DNA from: an uncultured Clostridia bacterium
GTDB taxonomy: Bacteria; Bacillota; Clostridia; Christensenellales; Aristaeellaceae
Assembly: GCA_934621505.1 (NCBI GenBank)
Contig: CAKTUU010000020.1
Span: 1-39,800 of the forward strand
Length of the DNA: 39,800 bases
Reading direction: 5' to 3'
Under the pieces are notes generated by a model. The model had not been told where the DNA came from. It made no database searches and worked only from the letters and a program-made list of their open reading frames with translations. Numbering within the stretch: the stretch's first letter is position 1; each line of letters opens with the position of its first letter. Positions 17,841 through 26,011 of this stretch are shown here, one piece after another. Made by a program: the position numbers and the translations under genes.

Positions 17841-18601
17841 TCCTGCTCAGCCTCCCCTTCCTGCCAGTCCGCGTCCTCTGCAGGGCTGTTCTCCGGCTGG
17901 TCCGCCGCCTGCCCGGCGGTTTCCGTTTCCACCTGCTCCGCCGCGTCCTCCACAGGGGCCGTTTCCACCGGCTTAGCTTCTTCTGCGGGCTGCGCGGGCG
18001 TGTGCCTGGGTTCTTCCTCCGGGAACACCGGCGCAGGCTGCACCACAGGCTCCTGACCGGCAGGCAGCTTGGGCGTCTGGTTATCCGTTTCCACAGTCAC
18101 CCGCACCTGTTCCACATCCACGCCGCTGCAAGCGGCAATGTATTTTTTGATCTGCTTTTGCAGTCCGCTGACGGTATCGGGGATATTTACGCCGTTTTTC
18201 AGGGTAATCTTCAAATCCACCAGCACGCCCTGACGGCCATGGGAAATGCGGGTGGAATTGGCCTTTAACTCCTGGTGGCTGTCCACGCAGCGTTTTACCA
18301 TGGTTTCCATCGCGTTCATGGAAATGCTCATATCGCCGTATTCCGTATGCTGGATGACAAAACGCTTGTCACCCTTGCGGTGAAACAGCAGACCGATTTC
18401 GTGAACGCCCAGCACGGTCAGCACCAGAGCCACAGCCACCATCACCACCCGCTGCCAGAGGACAAAAGGCCCTTCCAGCACGCTCAGGTCCAGTTTGATG
18501 GGAAAAACGCCAATACCGTACACCAGCAGGCCCAGACCCGCCAGCAGCACCAGCAGCCCGGTAAAGGCCGCCAGCAGTCGATCCCAAAAACGAATGCGCA
18601 T
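17837..18601 (-). CDS. amaP: AmaP-like alkaline-shock-response membrane anchor
   Basis: The 254-residue protein starts with a membrane hairpin (two hydrophobic spans, about residues 8-29 and 48-70), followed by an Asp23-like domain with the patterns GVLVDLKITLK and IPDTVSGLQKQIKKYI. It ends in an acidic Pro/Glu/Ala-rich tail of about 75 residues. In Staphylococcus AmaP anchors Asp23 at the membrane. ATG at 18601 has AAGGAG nine bases upstream. The long acidic tail is unusual and may be disordered. Confidence 0.85.
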   Translation of the reverse strand: MRIRFWDRLLAAFTGLLVLLAGLGLLVYGIGVFPIKLDLSVLEGPFVLWQRVVMVAVALVLTVLGVHEIGLLFHRKGDKRFVIQHTEYGDMSISMNAMETMVKRCVDSHQELKANSTRISHGRQGVLVDLKITLKNGVNIPDTVSGLQKQIKKYIAACSGVDVEQVRVTVETDNQTPKLPAGQEPVVQPAPVFPEEEPRHTPAQPAEEAKPVETAPVEDAAEQVETETAGQAADQPENSPAEDADWQEGEAEQE

Positions 18602-18681
18602 GGTTTGCATCTCCTTTTTGCTTTGGAAAAAGGACGCCTGCCCGGAACTGCGCTGACGCACTGCCCAAAGCAGGCTCCAAG

Positions 18682-19221
18682 TTATTCTTCTGTCTGCTCC
18701 GTTTCCTCGGAAACCGCTTCATGAGCTTCGGCAGGGGTTGGTTCTCCCTCAAACTCCACATGAACCGGCTCGGAAGCAGGGGCTTCCGGGATCGCTCCCG
18801 AATGGTTCAGGCTTTCCAGCCCCTGACGGGTCTCCTTCTGCTCCTTTTCAAAGCTGACGCCCTGCACATGCACATCCACCCGCACCACATGCAGACCGGT
18901 CATGGATTCAATGGACTTGCGCACATTTTCCTGCACGGCCGCGGCGGCGGTTTGAATGGGCGTGCCGTATTCAATGGTCAGATAAATATCCACAGCGGCT
19001 TCCTCAGTGCCCAGTTCCACCTTTACGCCCTTGGTAATATTTTTATTGCGGCCAAAAACATCGGTGATGCCGCCGCCGGAACACATGCCGGCAACGCCCT
19101 CCACCTCGTTGGCGGCTACGCCAGCAATAATGGCGATCACCTCGTTGGCATATGTGATGGTACCCGTGGAACCCTCGTCCTGATCCAGGGTCAACGGCAG
19201 ATTATCCTTCTTGGTGGCCAT
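18682..19221 (-). CDS. Asp23/Gls24-family envelope stress protein
   Basis: Asp23-family proteins form a membrane-associated layer linked to cell-wall stress. The 179-residue product has the core GTITYANEVIAIIAGVAANEVEGVAGM, ITKGVKVELG, VDIYLTIEYGTPI and VRVDVHVQGVSF, followed by an acidic tail. AGGAGG eight bases before ATG 19221 fixes the start. It is the first gene after a strong promoter (19278-19306) and thus heads the long operon down to thiI. A small GGGCCG/GGCCC hairpin lies in its leader. Confidence 0.92.
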   Translation of the reverse strand: MATKKDNLPLTLDQDEGSTGTITYANEVIAIIAGVAANEVEGVAGMCSGGGITDVFGRNKNITKGVKVELGTEEAAVDIYLTIEYGTPIQTAAAAVQENVRKSIESMTGLHVVRVDVHVQGVSFEKEQKETRQGLESLNHSGAIPEAPASEPVHVEFEGEPTPAEAHEAVSEETEQTEE

Positions 19222-19277
19222 ATTCCACACCTCCTATGGATTGGGCCAAACGGCCCGATGGGTCTGCTTCAAGGTAT

Positions 19278-19306
19278 AGTATACCAGAAATCAGGGCAAA
19301 TGACAA
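19278..19306 (-). promoter_or_regulatory. Sigma-A promoter for the asp23-thiI operon
   Basis: On the minus strand TTGTCA (19301-19306) and TATACT (19278-19283) are 17 bases apart, each one base from consensus. It lies directly downstream of the aspS stop codon, and no other clear promoter was noticed in the following ten kilobases of same-strand genes. Confidence 0.85.
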
Positions 19307-19311
19307 CGGCT

Positions 19312-21093
19312 TTAGGCCTCCGGTTCCTCATCGGGCACCAGGGCGATATGCAGTTCATCCAGCTGACGCTGTTCTACCGTGCTGGGGGCGCCCATCATAA
19401 TATCCTGGGCGTTTTTGTTCATGGGGAAGGGAATGACCTCGCGGATGGAATCCTCGCCCGCCAGCAGCATAACCATGCGGTCCACCCCGGGGGCGATGCC
19501 CGCGTGAGGCGGCGCGCCATAGCAGAAGGCGTTGTACATGGCGGGGAATTTTGCCTTTACATCCTCCTCGCCCAGACGTACCAGCTGGAAGGCCTTGATC
19601 ATGATTTCCGGGTCATGGTTCCGCACAGCGCCGGAGGACAGCTCCACGCCGTTGCACACCAGATCGTACTGATAAGCGGTGATGGTCAGCGGATCCACCT
19701 GGCCGTTGGCCGCCTTTTCCAGAATCTCCAACCCGCCGTTGGGCATGGAGAAGGGATTGTGGCAAAACTCCAGCTCGCCGGATTCCTCGCCGATTTCATA
19801 CATGGGGAAGTCCACAATCCAGCAGAACTCGTACTTTTCCCTGTCCATATGGGCGGGGCACAGCTCGCCCAGCAGCTTGCGCATGACGCCGGCCGTCTTT
19901 TGGGCCGCGCCCAGCTTGCCGCTGGCCAGACCCACAAATGTGTTGGGCTTCAGATTCAGCGCGGCCACCAGCTGGTCCTTACGGTCTTTAACAAACTTGG
20001 CGATGCCGCCGGCGATTTCGCCCTGTTCGTCCAGCTTGAACCAGTACGCCTTATTTCCGCTGATTACCTCGGTATCGGCACACAGCTTGTCAATCTGCTT
20101 GCGGGTAGCGGTCATATCGCTGACCACCACAGCCTTTACCGTCTGTCCCTCAAAGGGGCCGAAACCGCAGTCGCCCAGCAGGCCGGTCACGTCCTGCACC
20201 GTCAGGTCAATGCGCAAATCGGGTTTATCGGAGCCGTAGGTTTCCATGGCTTCCACATAAGGAATGCGGCGGAAGGGCGCGCTGCTGGCCCGGTTATACA
20301 GGCCATACCTGGCAAACACGGGCGGAAGCACATCCTCCAGCACCGCGAATACATCCTCCTGAGAGGCGAACGCCATTTCCATATCCAGCTGGTAAAACTC
20401 GCCGGGGCTGCGGTCGCCGCGGGCGTCCTCATCGCGGAAGCAGGGGGCGATCTGGAAATAACGGTCAAAGCCGGAGGTCATCAGCAGCTGCTTAAACTGC
20501 TGCGGGGCCTGGGGCAGCGCGTAAAACTTGCCGGGATGCTTGCGGGCAGGCACCAGATAATCCCGCGCGCCCTCCGGGGAAGAAGCGGTCAAAATCGGGG
20601 TGGTAATTTCCAGAAAGCCGTGCTCCGTCATGGCCTGACGCAAGGCGCTGACCACGTTGCACCGCAGCACGATGTTGCGCTTTACCTCCGGGTTGCGCAA
20701 ATCCAGATAGCGGTATTTCAGGCGCAGGCTCTCGTCCGCCTCCTTGGAATGGTTGATCTGGAAGGGCAGGGCGTTATAGCGGCAGCGGCCCAGCACCTCG
20801 ATTTTCTCGGGTACGACCTCGATATCGCCGGTGGCCTGCCTGGGGTTTTTGGAATCCCGCTCCCGCACGATTCCTTCCACGGCAATGACGCTTTCCTTAT
20901 TCAGAGCGCGAATCTGGGCGATCTGTTCTTCATTCACCAGCACAATCTGGGTGGTGCCATAAAAATCCCTCAACACCACAAAGGCCAGATTCGCGGATAC
21001 CTCGCGCACATTCTCCATCCATCCGGCCAGACGGACATGCTTGCCGCAATCGCCAATGCGGAGCTCCTGACAAGTATGGGTACGGTTCTGCAT
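19312..21093 (-). CDS. aspS: Aspartyl-tRNA synthetase
   Basis: This class II synthetase has 593 residues: an N-terminal OB anticodon domain (GWMENVREVSANLAFVVLRD), the catalytic motifs FLEITTPIL, FRDEDARGDRSPGEFYQLD (motif 2) and GIAPGVDRMVMLLAG (motif 3), with the bacterial GAD insertion between. Motif 2 has the SPGEFYQ form I know from clostridial enzymes. It follows hisS by 45 bases that contain a CGGCCGTTGGCCG hairpin, and has its own AAGGAAG site. hisS-aspS pairing is common in Firmicutes. Whether it also charges tRNA-Asn cannot be told from the sequence. Confidence 0.97.
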   Translation of the reverse strand: MQNRTHTCQELRIGDCGKHVRLAGWMENVREVSANLAFVVLRDFYGTTQIVLVNEEQIAQIRALNKESVIAVEGIVRERDSKNPRQATGDIEVVPEKIEVLGRCRYNALPFQINHSKEADESLRLKYRYLDLRNPEVKRNIVLRCNVVSALRQAMTEHGFLEITTPILTASSPEGARDYLVPARKHPGKFYALPQAPQQFKQLLMTSGFDRYFQIAPCFRDEDARGDRSPGEFYQLDMEMAFASQEDVFAVLEDVLPPVFARYGLYNRASSAPFRRIPYVEAMETYGSDKPDLRIDLTVQDVTGLLGDCGFGPFEGQTVKAVVVSDMTATRKQIDKLCADTEVISGNKAYWFKLDEQGEIAGGIAKFVKDRKDQLVAALNLKPNTFVGLASGKLGAAQKTAGVMRKLLGELCPAHMDREKYEFCWIVDFPMYEIGEESGELEFCHNPFSMPNGGLEILEKAANGQVDPLTITAYQYDLVCNGVELSSGAVRNHDPEIMIKAFQLVRLGEEDVKAKFPAMYNAFCYGAPPHAGIAPGVDRMVMLLAGEDSIREVIPFPMNKNAQDIMMGAPSTVEQRQLDELHIALVPDEEPEA

Positions 21094-21138
21094 GATTGCT
21101 TCCTTCTTCCTTCGGTGATGCGGCCAACGGCCGTGATT

Positions 21139-22419
21139 TTATTGGAACAGGCGGAATTTGAGGGCGTTGGGAGCCTCCGTCAGGGGTTCCTCCCATTCCT
21201 CCTTGGTGGCCATATCGCGCAGCTTTACCACGCCCTTGGCTGCCTCGTCATCGCCCAGGATGGCCATATACTTGGCCCCCAGCTTATCCGCGTACTTGAA
21301 CTGGGCCTTCAGGCTGCGGCCCTGGTGATCCATATCCGACCGCAAACCCGCCTGCCGGAAGGATTCCATCAGGGTGAAGGCCTTCAGGGACAGTTCTTTA
21401 TTCAGGCAGGCCACAAAAACCTGCGGCGTTTCATCCTCAATTTGCAGCTTGCATTCGCCTTCCGCCAGGTTATCCAGCAGCATCAGCACACGCTCGATAC
21501 CCATGCCGAAGCCTACCGCCGGAATGGACGGACCGCCGATTTCCTCCACCAAACCGTCATAGCGGCCGCCGCCGCACACGGTCAGTTCGCCGTTGGGCGT
21601 GCCGGTCACCACTTCAAACACGGTTTTGGTGTAATAATCCAAGCCGCGCACAATGCGTGGATCCACCGTGTAACGAATGCCCGCCGCCTCCAGATACTGC
21701 TTCAGCTTTTCAAAATGCTGGCGGCAGTCGTCGCACAGGCATTCCATCATCACCGGCGCTTCCTTCAAGGCGTCCTTGCACTTTTGCTCCTTACAGTCCA
21801 GAGTGCGCATGGGGTTGATTTCCATCCGCTCCTGGCAGGTTTTGCATAGCTCGTCCTTTTTGCTGTACAAAAATTCCTTCAGCTTTTGCTGATAGGCGGG
21901 ACGGCAGTTGGGGCAGCCAATGGAGTTAATCCGCACAGACAGGTTTTTCAGGCCGAAGCCGTCCAGCAAACGCACCACCAGCACAATCAGTTCCGCATCG
22001 GCGGACGGCTGGGACGCGCCAAAGCATTCCATGCCAAACTGATGGTGCTCCCGCAGGCGGCCGGACTGAGGGGCCTCGTAGCGGAAGTGGGGCGCGTTCA
22101 GGTAATACATTTTCAAGGGTAGCGCCTGAGCGTACAGGCCGCTTTCCAAAAAAGCGCGGACGGTTCCGGCAGTGCTTTCCGGTTTCAGCGAAATGCTGCG
22201 GTCGCCCTTATCCAAAAATGTATACATTTCCTTGCGTACCACGTCGCTGCTTTCGCCGGCGGAGCGGGCAAACAGCTCGGTATGCTCCACCACAGGGGTG
22301 CGAATTTCCCGGTAGCCATTCAGCAAAGCGGCTTTGCGCATTTCCCGCTCCAGAGCGCGCCAGCGGGCGCTTTCCGCGGGCAAAACATCCTTCATTCCTT
22401 TAAGTACTTTGCAAAGCAT
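21139..22419 (-). CDS. hisS: Histidyl-tRNA synthetase
   Basis: The 426-residue class II enzyme begins VLKGMKDVLP and has motif 1 (YREIRTPVVE), motif 2 (FRYEAPQSGRLREHHQFGMECFG), the histidine-specific signature RGLDYYTKTVFE and motif 3 (AVGFGMGIERVLM), then an anticodon-binding domain. A four-cysteine zinc-like cluster (CPNC and CKTC, plus CLCDDC further on) lies in the insertion. ATG 22419 is preceded by GAGGTGA. The open frame continues far upstream without homology and past its own promoter, so the longer form is rejected. Its leader is about 40 bases, too short for a T-box. Confidence 0.97.
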   Translation of the reverse strand: MLCKVLKGMKDVLPAESARWRALEREMRKAALLNGYREIRTPVVEHTELFARSAGESSDVVRKEMYTFLDKGDRSISLKPESTAGTVRAFLESGLYAQALPLKMYYLNAPHFRYEAPQSGRLREHHQFGMECFGASQPSADAELIVLVVRLLDGFGLKNLSVRINSIGCPNCRPAYQQKLKEFLYSKKDELCKTCQERMEINPMRTLDCKEQKCKDALKEAPVMMECLCDDCRQHFEKLKQYLEAAGIRYTVDPRIVRGLDYYTKTVFEVVTGTPNGELTVCGGGRYDGLVEEIGGPSIPAVGFGMGIERVLMLLDNLAEGECKLQIEDETPQVFVACLNKELSLKAFTLMESFRQAGLRSDMDHQGRSLKAQFKYADKLGAKYMAILGDDEAAKGVVKLRDMATKEEWEEPLTEAPNALKFRLFQ

Positions 22420-22467
22420 TGCGTTCACCTCATTCTTTGCTCTGTGGAAAAGGCCACAGATATTGAA

Positions 22468-22497
22468 ATTATATATGGCCTCTGTCGTGTTTGTCAA
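22468..22497 (-). promoter_or_regulatory. Consensus promoter for hisS-aspS
   Basis: TTGACA (22492-22497) and TATAAT (22468-22473) are perfect hexamers with an 18-base spacer on the minus strand. A small hairpin (CTGTGG-CCTTTT-CCACAG) occurs in the short leader. Confidence 0.9.
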
Positions 22498-22604
22498 GAA
22501 ATTTCCATGGTTTCCTGCGAAATTGCAGGTCAGGATAACCGCCGCTTGAAAAGCGGGAAATAAACGCCTTTTCTCGCCATGGTGACAAACATTTTGAAAA
22601 ACAG

Positions 22605-22632
22605 TTTCACCGGCATGAAAAAGTGGTATAAT
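22605..22632 (+). promoter_or_regulatory. Extended -10 promoter for the NrdD-like gene
   Basis: TGG-TATAAT at 22624-22632 is an extended -10 element. The -35 (TTTCAC, 22605-22610) is poor, so an activator or the extended element may compensate. It is divergent from hisS. Confidence 0.65.
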
Positions 22633-22639
22633 ATCAGTG

Positions 22640-22655
22640 ACACAATATATGGTGT
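22640..22655 (+). promoter_or_regulatory. NrdR-box-like operator
   Basis: ACACAATATATGGTGT matches the published NrdR box pattern acaCwAtATaTwGtgt except at one position, and lies just after the expected transcription start. It sits in the larger inverted repeat TGACAC-8-GTGTCA (22638-22657). NrdR is the ATP/dATP-sensing repressor of ribonucleotide reductase genes. NrdR boxes usually occur in pairs, and I see no good second copy one, two or three helical turns away. Confidence 0.65.
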
Positions 22656-22686
22656 CAAACCATCTGTGAATAGAGGAGGAAATACT

Positions 22687-22956
22687 ATGGCTTGTACGGT
22701 AACCGTAACCAATGGAACCCTGGACCAAAACGAAATCAACGCTTATATTGCCCGCGCCACCCAAAAATACGGCGTAGAGCCCCAACATATTGACATCAAG
22801 GTATGCGGAGACGAGGTAGAATTGAACTACGATCTGGGAGTCCATCCCTTCCACCGCATCCGCCGCATCACCGGATATCTGGTGGGTACGCTGGACCGGT
22901 TTAACAACGCCAAGCGCTGCGAGGAGCACGACCGGGTAAAGCACACCATCAGCTAA
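22687..22956 (+). CDS. Small NrdD glycyl-radical-domain-like protein
   Basis: This 89-residue protein resembles the C-terminal end of anaerobic ribonucleotide reductase NrdD. It carries RRITGYLVG, then RFNNAKRCEEHDRVKH, against the NrdD pattern RRVCGYLG ... FN..K..E...RVKH. G63 sits where NrdD carries its glycyl radical; the neighbouring Cys is Thr. The N-terminal 55 residues are not from NrdD as far as I can tell. The start at 22687 has AGAGGAGG. It stands alone with its own promoter and an NrdR-like box, which links it to deoxynucleotide supply. It could be a radical-carrying repair part like YfiD for pyruvate formate-lyase, or a regulator; neither is shown. Confidence 0.78.
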   Translation: MACTVTVTNGTLDQNEINAYIARATQKYGVEPQHIDIKVCGDEVELNYDLGVHPFHRIRRITGYLVGTLDRFNNAKRCEEHDRVKHTIS

Positions 22957-22975
22957 GTTTTTTGCCCCGTTTTCG

Positions 22976-23004
22976 TTGACTTTCCATAGGTTGCATGCTA
23001 TACT
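22976..23004 (+). promoter_or_regulatory. Sigma-A promoter for nagB
   Basis: TTGACT (22976-22981) and TATACT (22999-23004) are 17 bases apart. TGCAT-7-ATGCA at 23024-23040 in the leader is a possible operator. Confidence 0.78.
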
Positions 23005-23081
23005 GAAAGCAAGATGTATTGTTTGCATTACCGTTATGCAGCAAGCATTTGTATGTATATGTATTGTATGGAGGCATTCTT

Positions 23082-23807
23082 ATGCAGATTCATGTCTACG
23101 AAAACGCGTCACAAGTGGGGCAGGCCGCTGCCATGCTGATTGCCAGCCAGGTTCTGGCCAAGCCCGACTCTGTACTGGGCCTTGCCACCGGTTCTACCCC
23201 CATCCCCACCTATCAGGAGCTGATTCGTCTGTGCCAAAACGGCGTGGTTGATTTTTCCCGTTGCCATTCCTTCAACCTGGACGAGTACTGCAAGCTGCCG
23301 GTTGAGCATGAGCAGAGCTACCACAGCTTTATGAAGGCTCAGCTGTTCGACCACATCAATATTGACCCCGCCAACACCCATGTGCCCAACGGCAATGCAG
23401 CGGATCCCGCGCAGGAGTGTGCGGACTATGACGCCGCTATTGAGCAGGCTGGCGGTATTGACGTGCAGGTGCTGGGCATCGGCCGCAATGGCCACATCGG
23501 CTTTAACGAGCCCGGCAGCCAGTTTGTGTACGGCTGCCATCTGGTCAACCTGACCCAGAGCACCATTGAGGCCAATCGCCGCTTTTTCGACAGCGAGGCC
23601 GATGTGCCGCGTCAGGCCATCAGTCTGGGCATTGGCAGCATCATGAAAGCCCGCCGCATACTGCTGCTGGCTACCGGCGCGGACAAGGCCGAGGCCATCC
23701 GCAATTCTGTCTGCGGCGATCCCAATCCCCAGGTGCAGGCCAGCATCCTGCGTACCCATCCGGATACCATCTTCCTGCTGGATAAGGCGGCCGCCGGTTT
23801 GCTGTAA
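23082..23807 (+). CDS. nagB: Glucosamine-6-phosphate deaminase
   Basis: It converts glucosamine 6-phosphate to fructose 6-phosphate and ammonia, feeding amino sugars from wall recycling or diet into glycolysis. The 241-residue protein has LGLATGSTP, NLDEYCKLP with the catalytic Asp, GIGRNGHIGFNEPG with the ring-opening His and Glu, and SLGIGSIMKAR. The residue before GH is Asn, as in Bacillus NagB, rather than Asp as in E. coli. TGGAGG eight bases before the ATG sets the start. It is monocistronic between a promoter and a terminator. nagA is not in the window, while a NagZ-like enzyme lies 14 kb away. Confidence 0.96.
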   Translation: MQIHVYENASQVGQAAAMLIASQVLAKPDSVLGLATGSTPIPTYQELIRLCQNGVVDFSRCHSFNLDEYCKLPVEHEQSYHSFMKAQLFDHINIDPANTHVPNGNAADPAQECADYDAAIEQAGGIDVQVLGIGRNGHIGFNEPGSQFVYGCHLVNLTQSTIEANRRFFDSEADVPRQAISLGIGSIMKARRILLLATGADKAEAIRNSVCGDPNPQVQASILRTHPDTIFLLDKAAAGLL

Positions 23808-23825
23808 GGACCGCCAATACCAAAA

Positions 23826-23859
23826 GAGGTCACGGTTGTAACAAGCCGTGGCCCTTTTT
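23826..23859 (+). terminator. Terminator of nagB
   Basis: GGTCACGG pairs with CCGTGGCC (one G-U pair) and is followed by a T-run at 23855-23859. Confidence 0.88.
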
Positions 23860-23877
23860 GTTGGAAAAAAATTGAAT

Positions 23878-23903
23878 GAAGCCCGGCTGACAAGCCGGGC
23901 TTC
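23878..23903 (-). terminator. Hairpin terminator of the vanY-like/parAB group
   Basis: GAAGCCCGGC and GCCGGGCTTC flank a six-base loop. On the minus strand, six bases after the stem, comes a T-run, so it serves the minus-strand gene ending at 23915. Confidence 0.75.
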
Positions 23904-23914
23904 AGACTGCTGCA

Positions 23915-25111
23915 TCAATAGCTGTATGCCATCACAACGCCGTCCATGTTATCCAGGCTTCCCTGGTAATCGCTGGCCAGGTTGGGCACTGGCAGTGAAT
24001 AAGACTGGCTGGCGTCCGCGCCCTTAATGCGCACAATTTCGTACTTCATGGCCCCATCCTGATAGATGCTGATATGGGGATGGTCCATCAAAAACTCAAT
24101 ATATTCCTCCAGACAGAAGCCCATCACCTTCATGGCCGCCGCATGAGCCTTGCCAACATAACGATACAGGTTCAGTTCAGCGGACACGCCGGTTTTGTAG
24201 CTCTTATCCTCCCAGGAGGCGTTGGGGAAATCCTTGGTGGGGAAGCGGAAAACAATGCCGTACTTCCAGCAGTTTTCCGTCAGCCACGCTCCCTGCTTGG
24301 ATTCGGCCTGGAATTTCTGCTTGTTCAGTTCGGAGTCGCCGCTCTTATACACATCCATGCGGAAGGAAAGACCCGTGTGATAATCGCTGGTGCCGGGATA
24401 ATTGACGGATTTCTTGGTTTCCTCAATCAGCCGGTTGCCGGAATACTTGGATTCCAGCTTCTGCATCCGGTCGTTAAACAGCGCCTCCTGCGAAGCCACC
24501 GACCGGTAACCCTCGCGCACGATAAAATACTCGATTCCCTCTGCCTTAGCCGCTTCCAGCGCCTGACCCAGGGCCTCGTAAGCGGGCTGGAACAGGCGCA
24601 CGCTATTGTCGTCTACCGGAATTTTATAAGGGCTGGCCGTGCCGATATTAATCAGGCCGTCCTCGGAAAAGTCGCTGGGCAGAGAATGCCAGGCGTTCAC
24701 CAGCAGCAAGCCGCCGTTCATCAGGGAGGCACGGTCCAGGGTAATGGTATAAGTGTTTTCCAATCCAATGGAACCGTTATCCTCAATTCGCCAGGTGCTG
24801 CCGTCCAGGGTCGCTTCCCAGGAAGGCAGGTCCGCAGAGGAAATCACGCCAGAATCAGAAAGTCCGCCGCCAGACTGGGACGCGTTGCGCAGGGCGTTCA
24901 TTTCAGCGTTGAATTTAACCTCGCCTTCGGCATTTTCCTCCTGAATGCGGTTGCGGGTGGCGATATAGTCGTTATTGACCACGCTGGCGCTCAGAAACAG
25001 CGCCGCTACGCTGACCGCCACCACAATGGCAAGAATACCGGCCATTCGCAGCAGGGTCCGAAAGGGATCCCTCTTCATTTTGTGGATTTTTTTGTTGGCG
25101 TTGATACGCAT
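23915..25111 (-). CDS. VanY-fold membrane protein with a lost zinc site
   Basis: This 398-residue protein has one N-terminal membrane segment (about 23-45) and an outside domain of the VanY/DacB D,D-carboxypeptidase (M15) fold (EGYRSVASQ near 200, RYVGKAHA near 317). The three zinc ligands seem lost. The SEHQ-type motif reads S242-D-Y-H, so the ligand His is Y244; the next ligand Asp is R251 (an Asp occurs two residues later); and EPWH reads E312-L-N-L, leaving L315 for His. The general base E312 remains. Two intact homologues lie at 26844-28421. It is probably a non-catalytic wall-binding relative. It follows parB by 33 bases, with AAGGTGG before the start. Confidence 0.85.
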   Translation of the reverse strand: MRINANKKIHKMKRDPFRTLLRMAGILAIVVAVSVAALFLSASVVNNDYIATRNRIQEENAEGEVKFNAEMNALRNASQSGGGLSDSGVISSADLPSWEATLDGSTWRIEDNGSIGLENTYTITLDRASLMNGGLLLVNAWHSLPSDFSEDGLINIGTASPYKIPVDDNSVRLFQPAYEALGQALEAAKAEGIEYFIVREGYRSVASQEALFNDRMQKLESKYSGNRLIEETKKSVNYPGTSDYHTGLSFRMDVYKSGDSELNKQKFQAESKQGAWLTENCWKYGIVFRFPTKDFPNASWEDKSYKTGVSAELNLYRYVGKAHAAAMKVMGFCLEEYIEFLMDHPHISIYQDGAMKYEIVRIKGADASQSYSLPVPNLASDYQGSLDNMDGVVMAYSY

Positions 25112-25144
25112 ACCATACCACCTTTTCTGTGCGTCGCCCGGCCG

Positions 25145-25990
25145 TCAGTCCAATAAGCGGCTGACCACATCGTACAGATGCTCCAGTTCTTCCGCACTGT
25201 TATAGGAAAGGGTAATCTTGCCCCTTTTCTCGTTTCCGGTCAGGGTTGTTTTTAAACCAAAGGCTTCGCGCATATGGTTTTGCAGGGTGTTCATCTCCGG
25301 CGATACGGCCGGGGGGGCTTTTTTCACCTGCGGCTCCTGCTTTTCCCTGGCCATTTCCTCCAGCTTGCGCACGCTGTATTCATGCAGCACGCACTGGTGC
25401 GCCAGTTCCAGCTGACGGCTTTCCGATTCCACACCGGCCAGCACACGGGCATGCCCCGCCGTCAGCTGCCCGGACGCCACCATGGTGGCAATCTCTCCCG
25501 GCAGGTTTAGCAGACGCAGCGCGTTTGCCACTGCCGGCCGGCTTTTGCCAAGCCGCTTGGCGGCCTGCTCCTGGGTATAGCCGCATTCCTGCATCAGGCT
25601 GCGAATGGCACTGGCTTCTTCAATGGGGTTTAAATCCTCCCGCTGAAGGTTCTCAATCAGCGCCGCCTCCATCTGCTGGGCGTTGGTCATGCTGCGCACA
25701 ATGCAGGGCACGCTGGTCAGTCCGGCCATCCGGCTGGCGCGGTAACGGCGCTCGCCAGCCACAATGCGGTAGCGCATGCCGTTTTCCACCACCAGAATCG
25801 GCGACAAAACGCCCGCCTCCCGAATGCTTTCGGCCAGCTGCTCCAGGGTTTCCTTGTCAAAGGCGCGTCTGGGCTGTTCCGTGTTTGGGTCAATATCCTC
25901 AATGGGAATGTCCCGCACAACCGTTTCCAGAAGCTCATCGTTCTGCGGCAGCAGCACATCCAGTCCTCTGCCCAGTCCCCCGCGTTTCAT
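25145..25990 (-). CDS. parB: Chromosome-partitioning protein ParB/Spo0J
   Basis: This DNA-binding CTPase spreads from parS sites and loads SMC. The 281-residue protein has an N-terminal RGLGRGLDVLLP start, the CTP-binding GERRYRAS box, ENLQREDLNPIEEA, the helix-turn-helix GYTQEQAAKRLGKSRPAVANALRLL and a C-terminal dimer domain. The ATG has AAGGAG upstream and lies 21 bases after parA. I did not see a parS sequence in the window. Confidence 0.96.
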   Translation of the reverse strand: MKRGGLGRGLDVLLPQNDELLETVVRDIPIEDIDPNTEQPRRAFDKETLEQLAESIREAGVLSPILVVENGMRYRIVAGERRYRASRMAGLTSVPCIVRSMTNAQQMEAALIENLQREDLNPIEEASAIRSLMQECGYTQEQAAKRLGKSRPAVANALRLLNLPGEIATMVASGQLTAGHARVLAGVESESRQLELAHQCVLHEYSVRKLEEMAREKQEPQVKKAPPAVSPEMNTLQNHMREAFGLKTTLTGNEKRGKITLSYNSAEELEHLYDVVSRLLD

Positions 25991-26011
25991 CCTAACACCG
26001 ACTCCTTGATT

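Noticed and set aside
18721..21849. A 1042-residue open frame on the plus strand opposite amaP, asp23, aspS and hisS
   Set aside because: It is antisense to four clear genes, has no ribosome-binding site or family features, and is explained by GC-rich codon use in the real genes.
22420..22500. T-box or other long leader riboswitch for hisS
   Set aside because: The promoter leaves only about 40 leader bases with one small hairpin.
22420..23028. N-terminal extension of hisS of about 200 residues
   Set aside because: It runs through the hisS promoter and the divergent NrdD-like gene and shows no synthetase homology.
23082..23807. Asn in place of Asp before the catalytic GH in NagB
   Set aside because: Bacillus NagB has the same Asn, so it is a family variant, not a lost residue.
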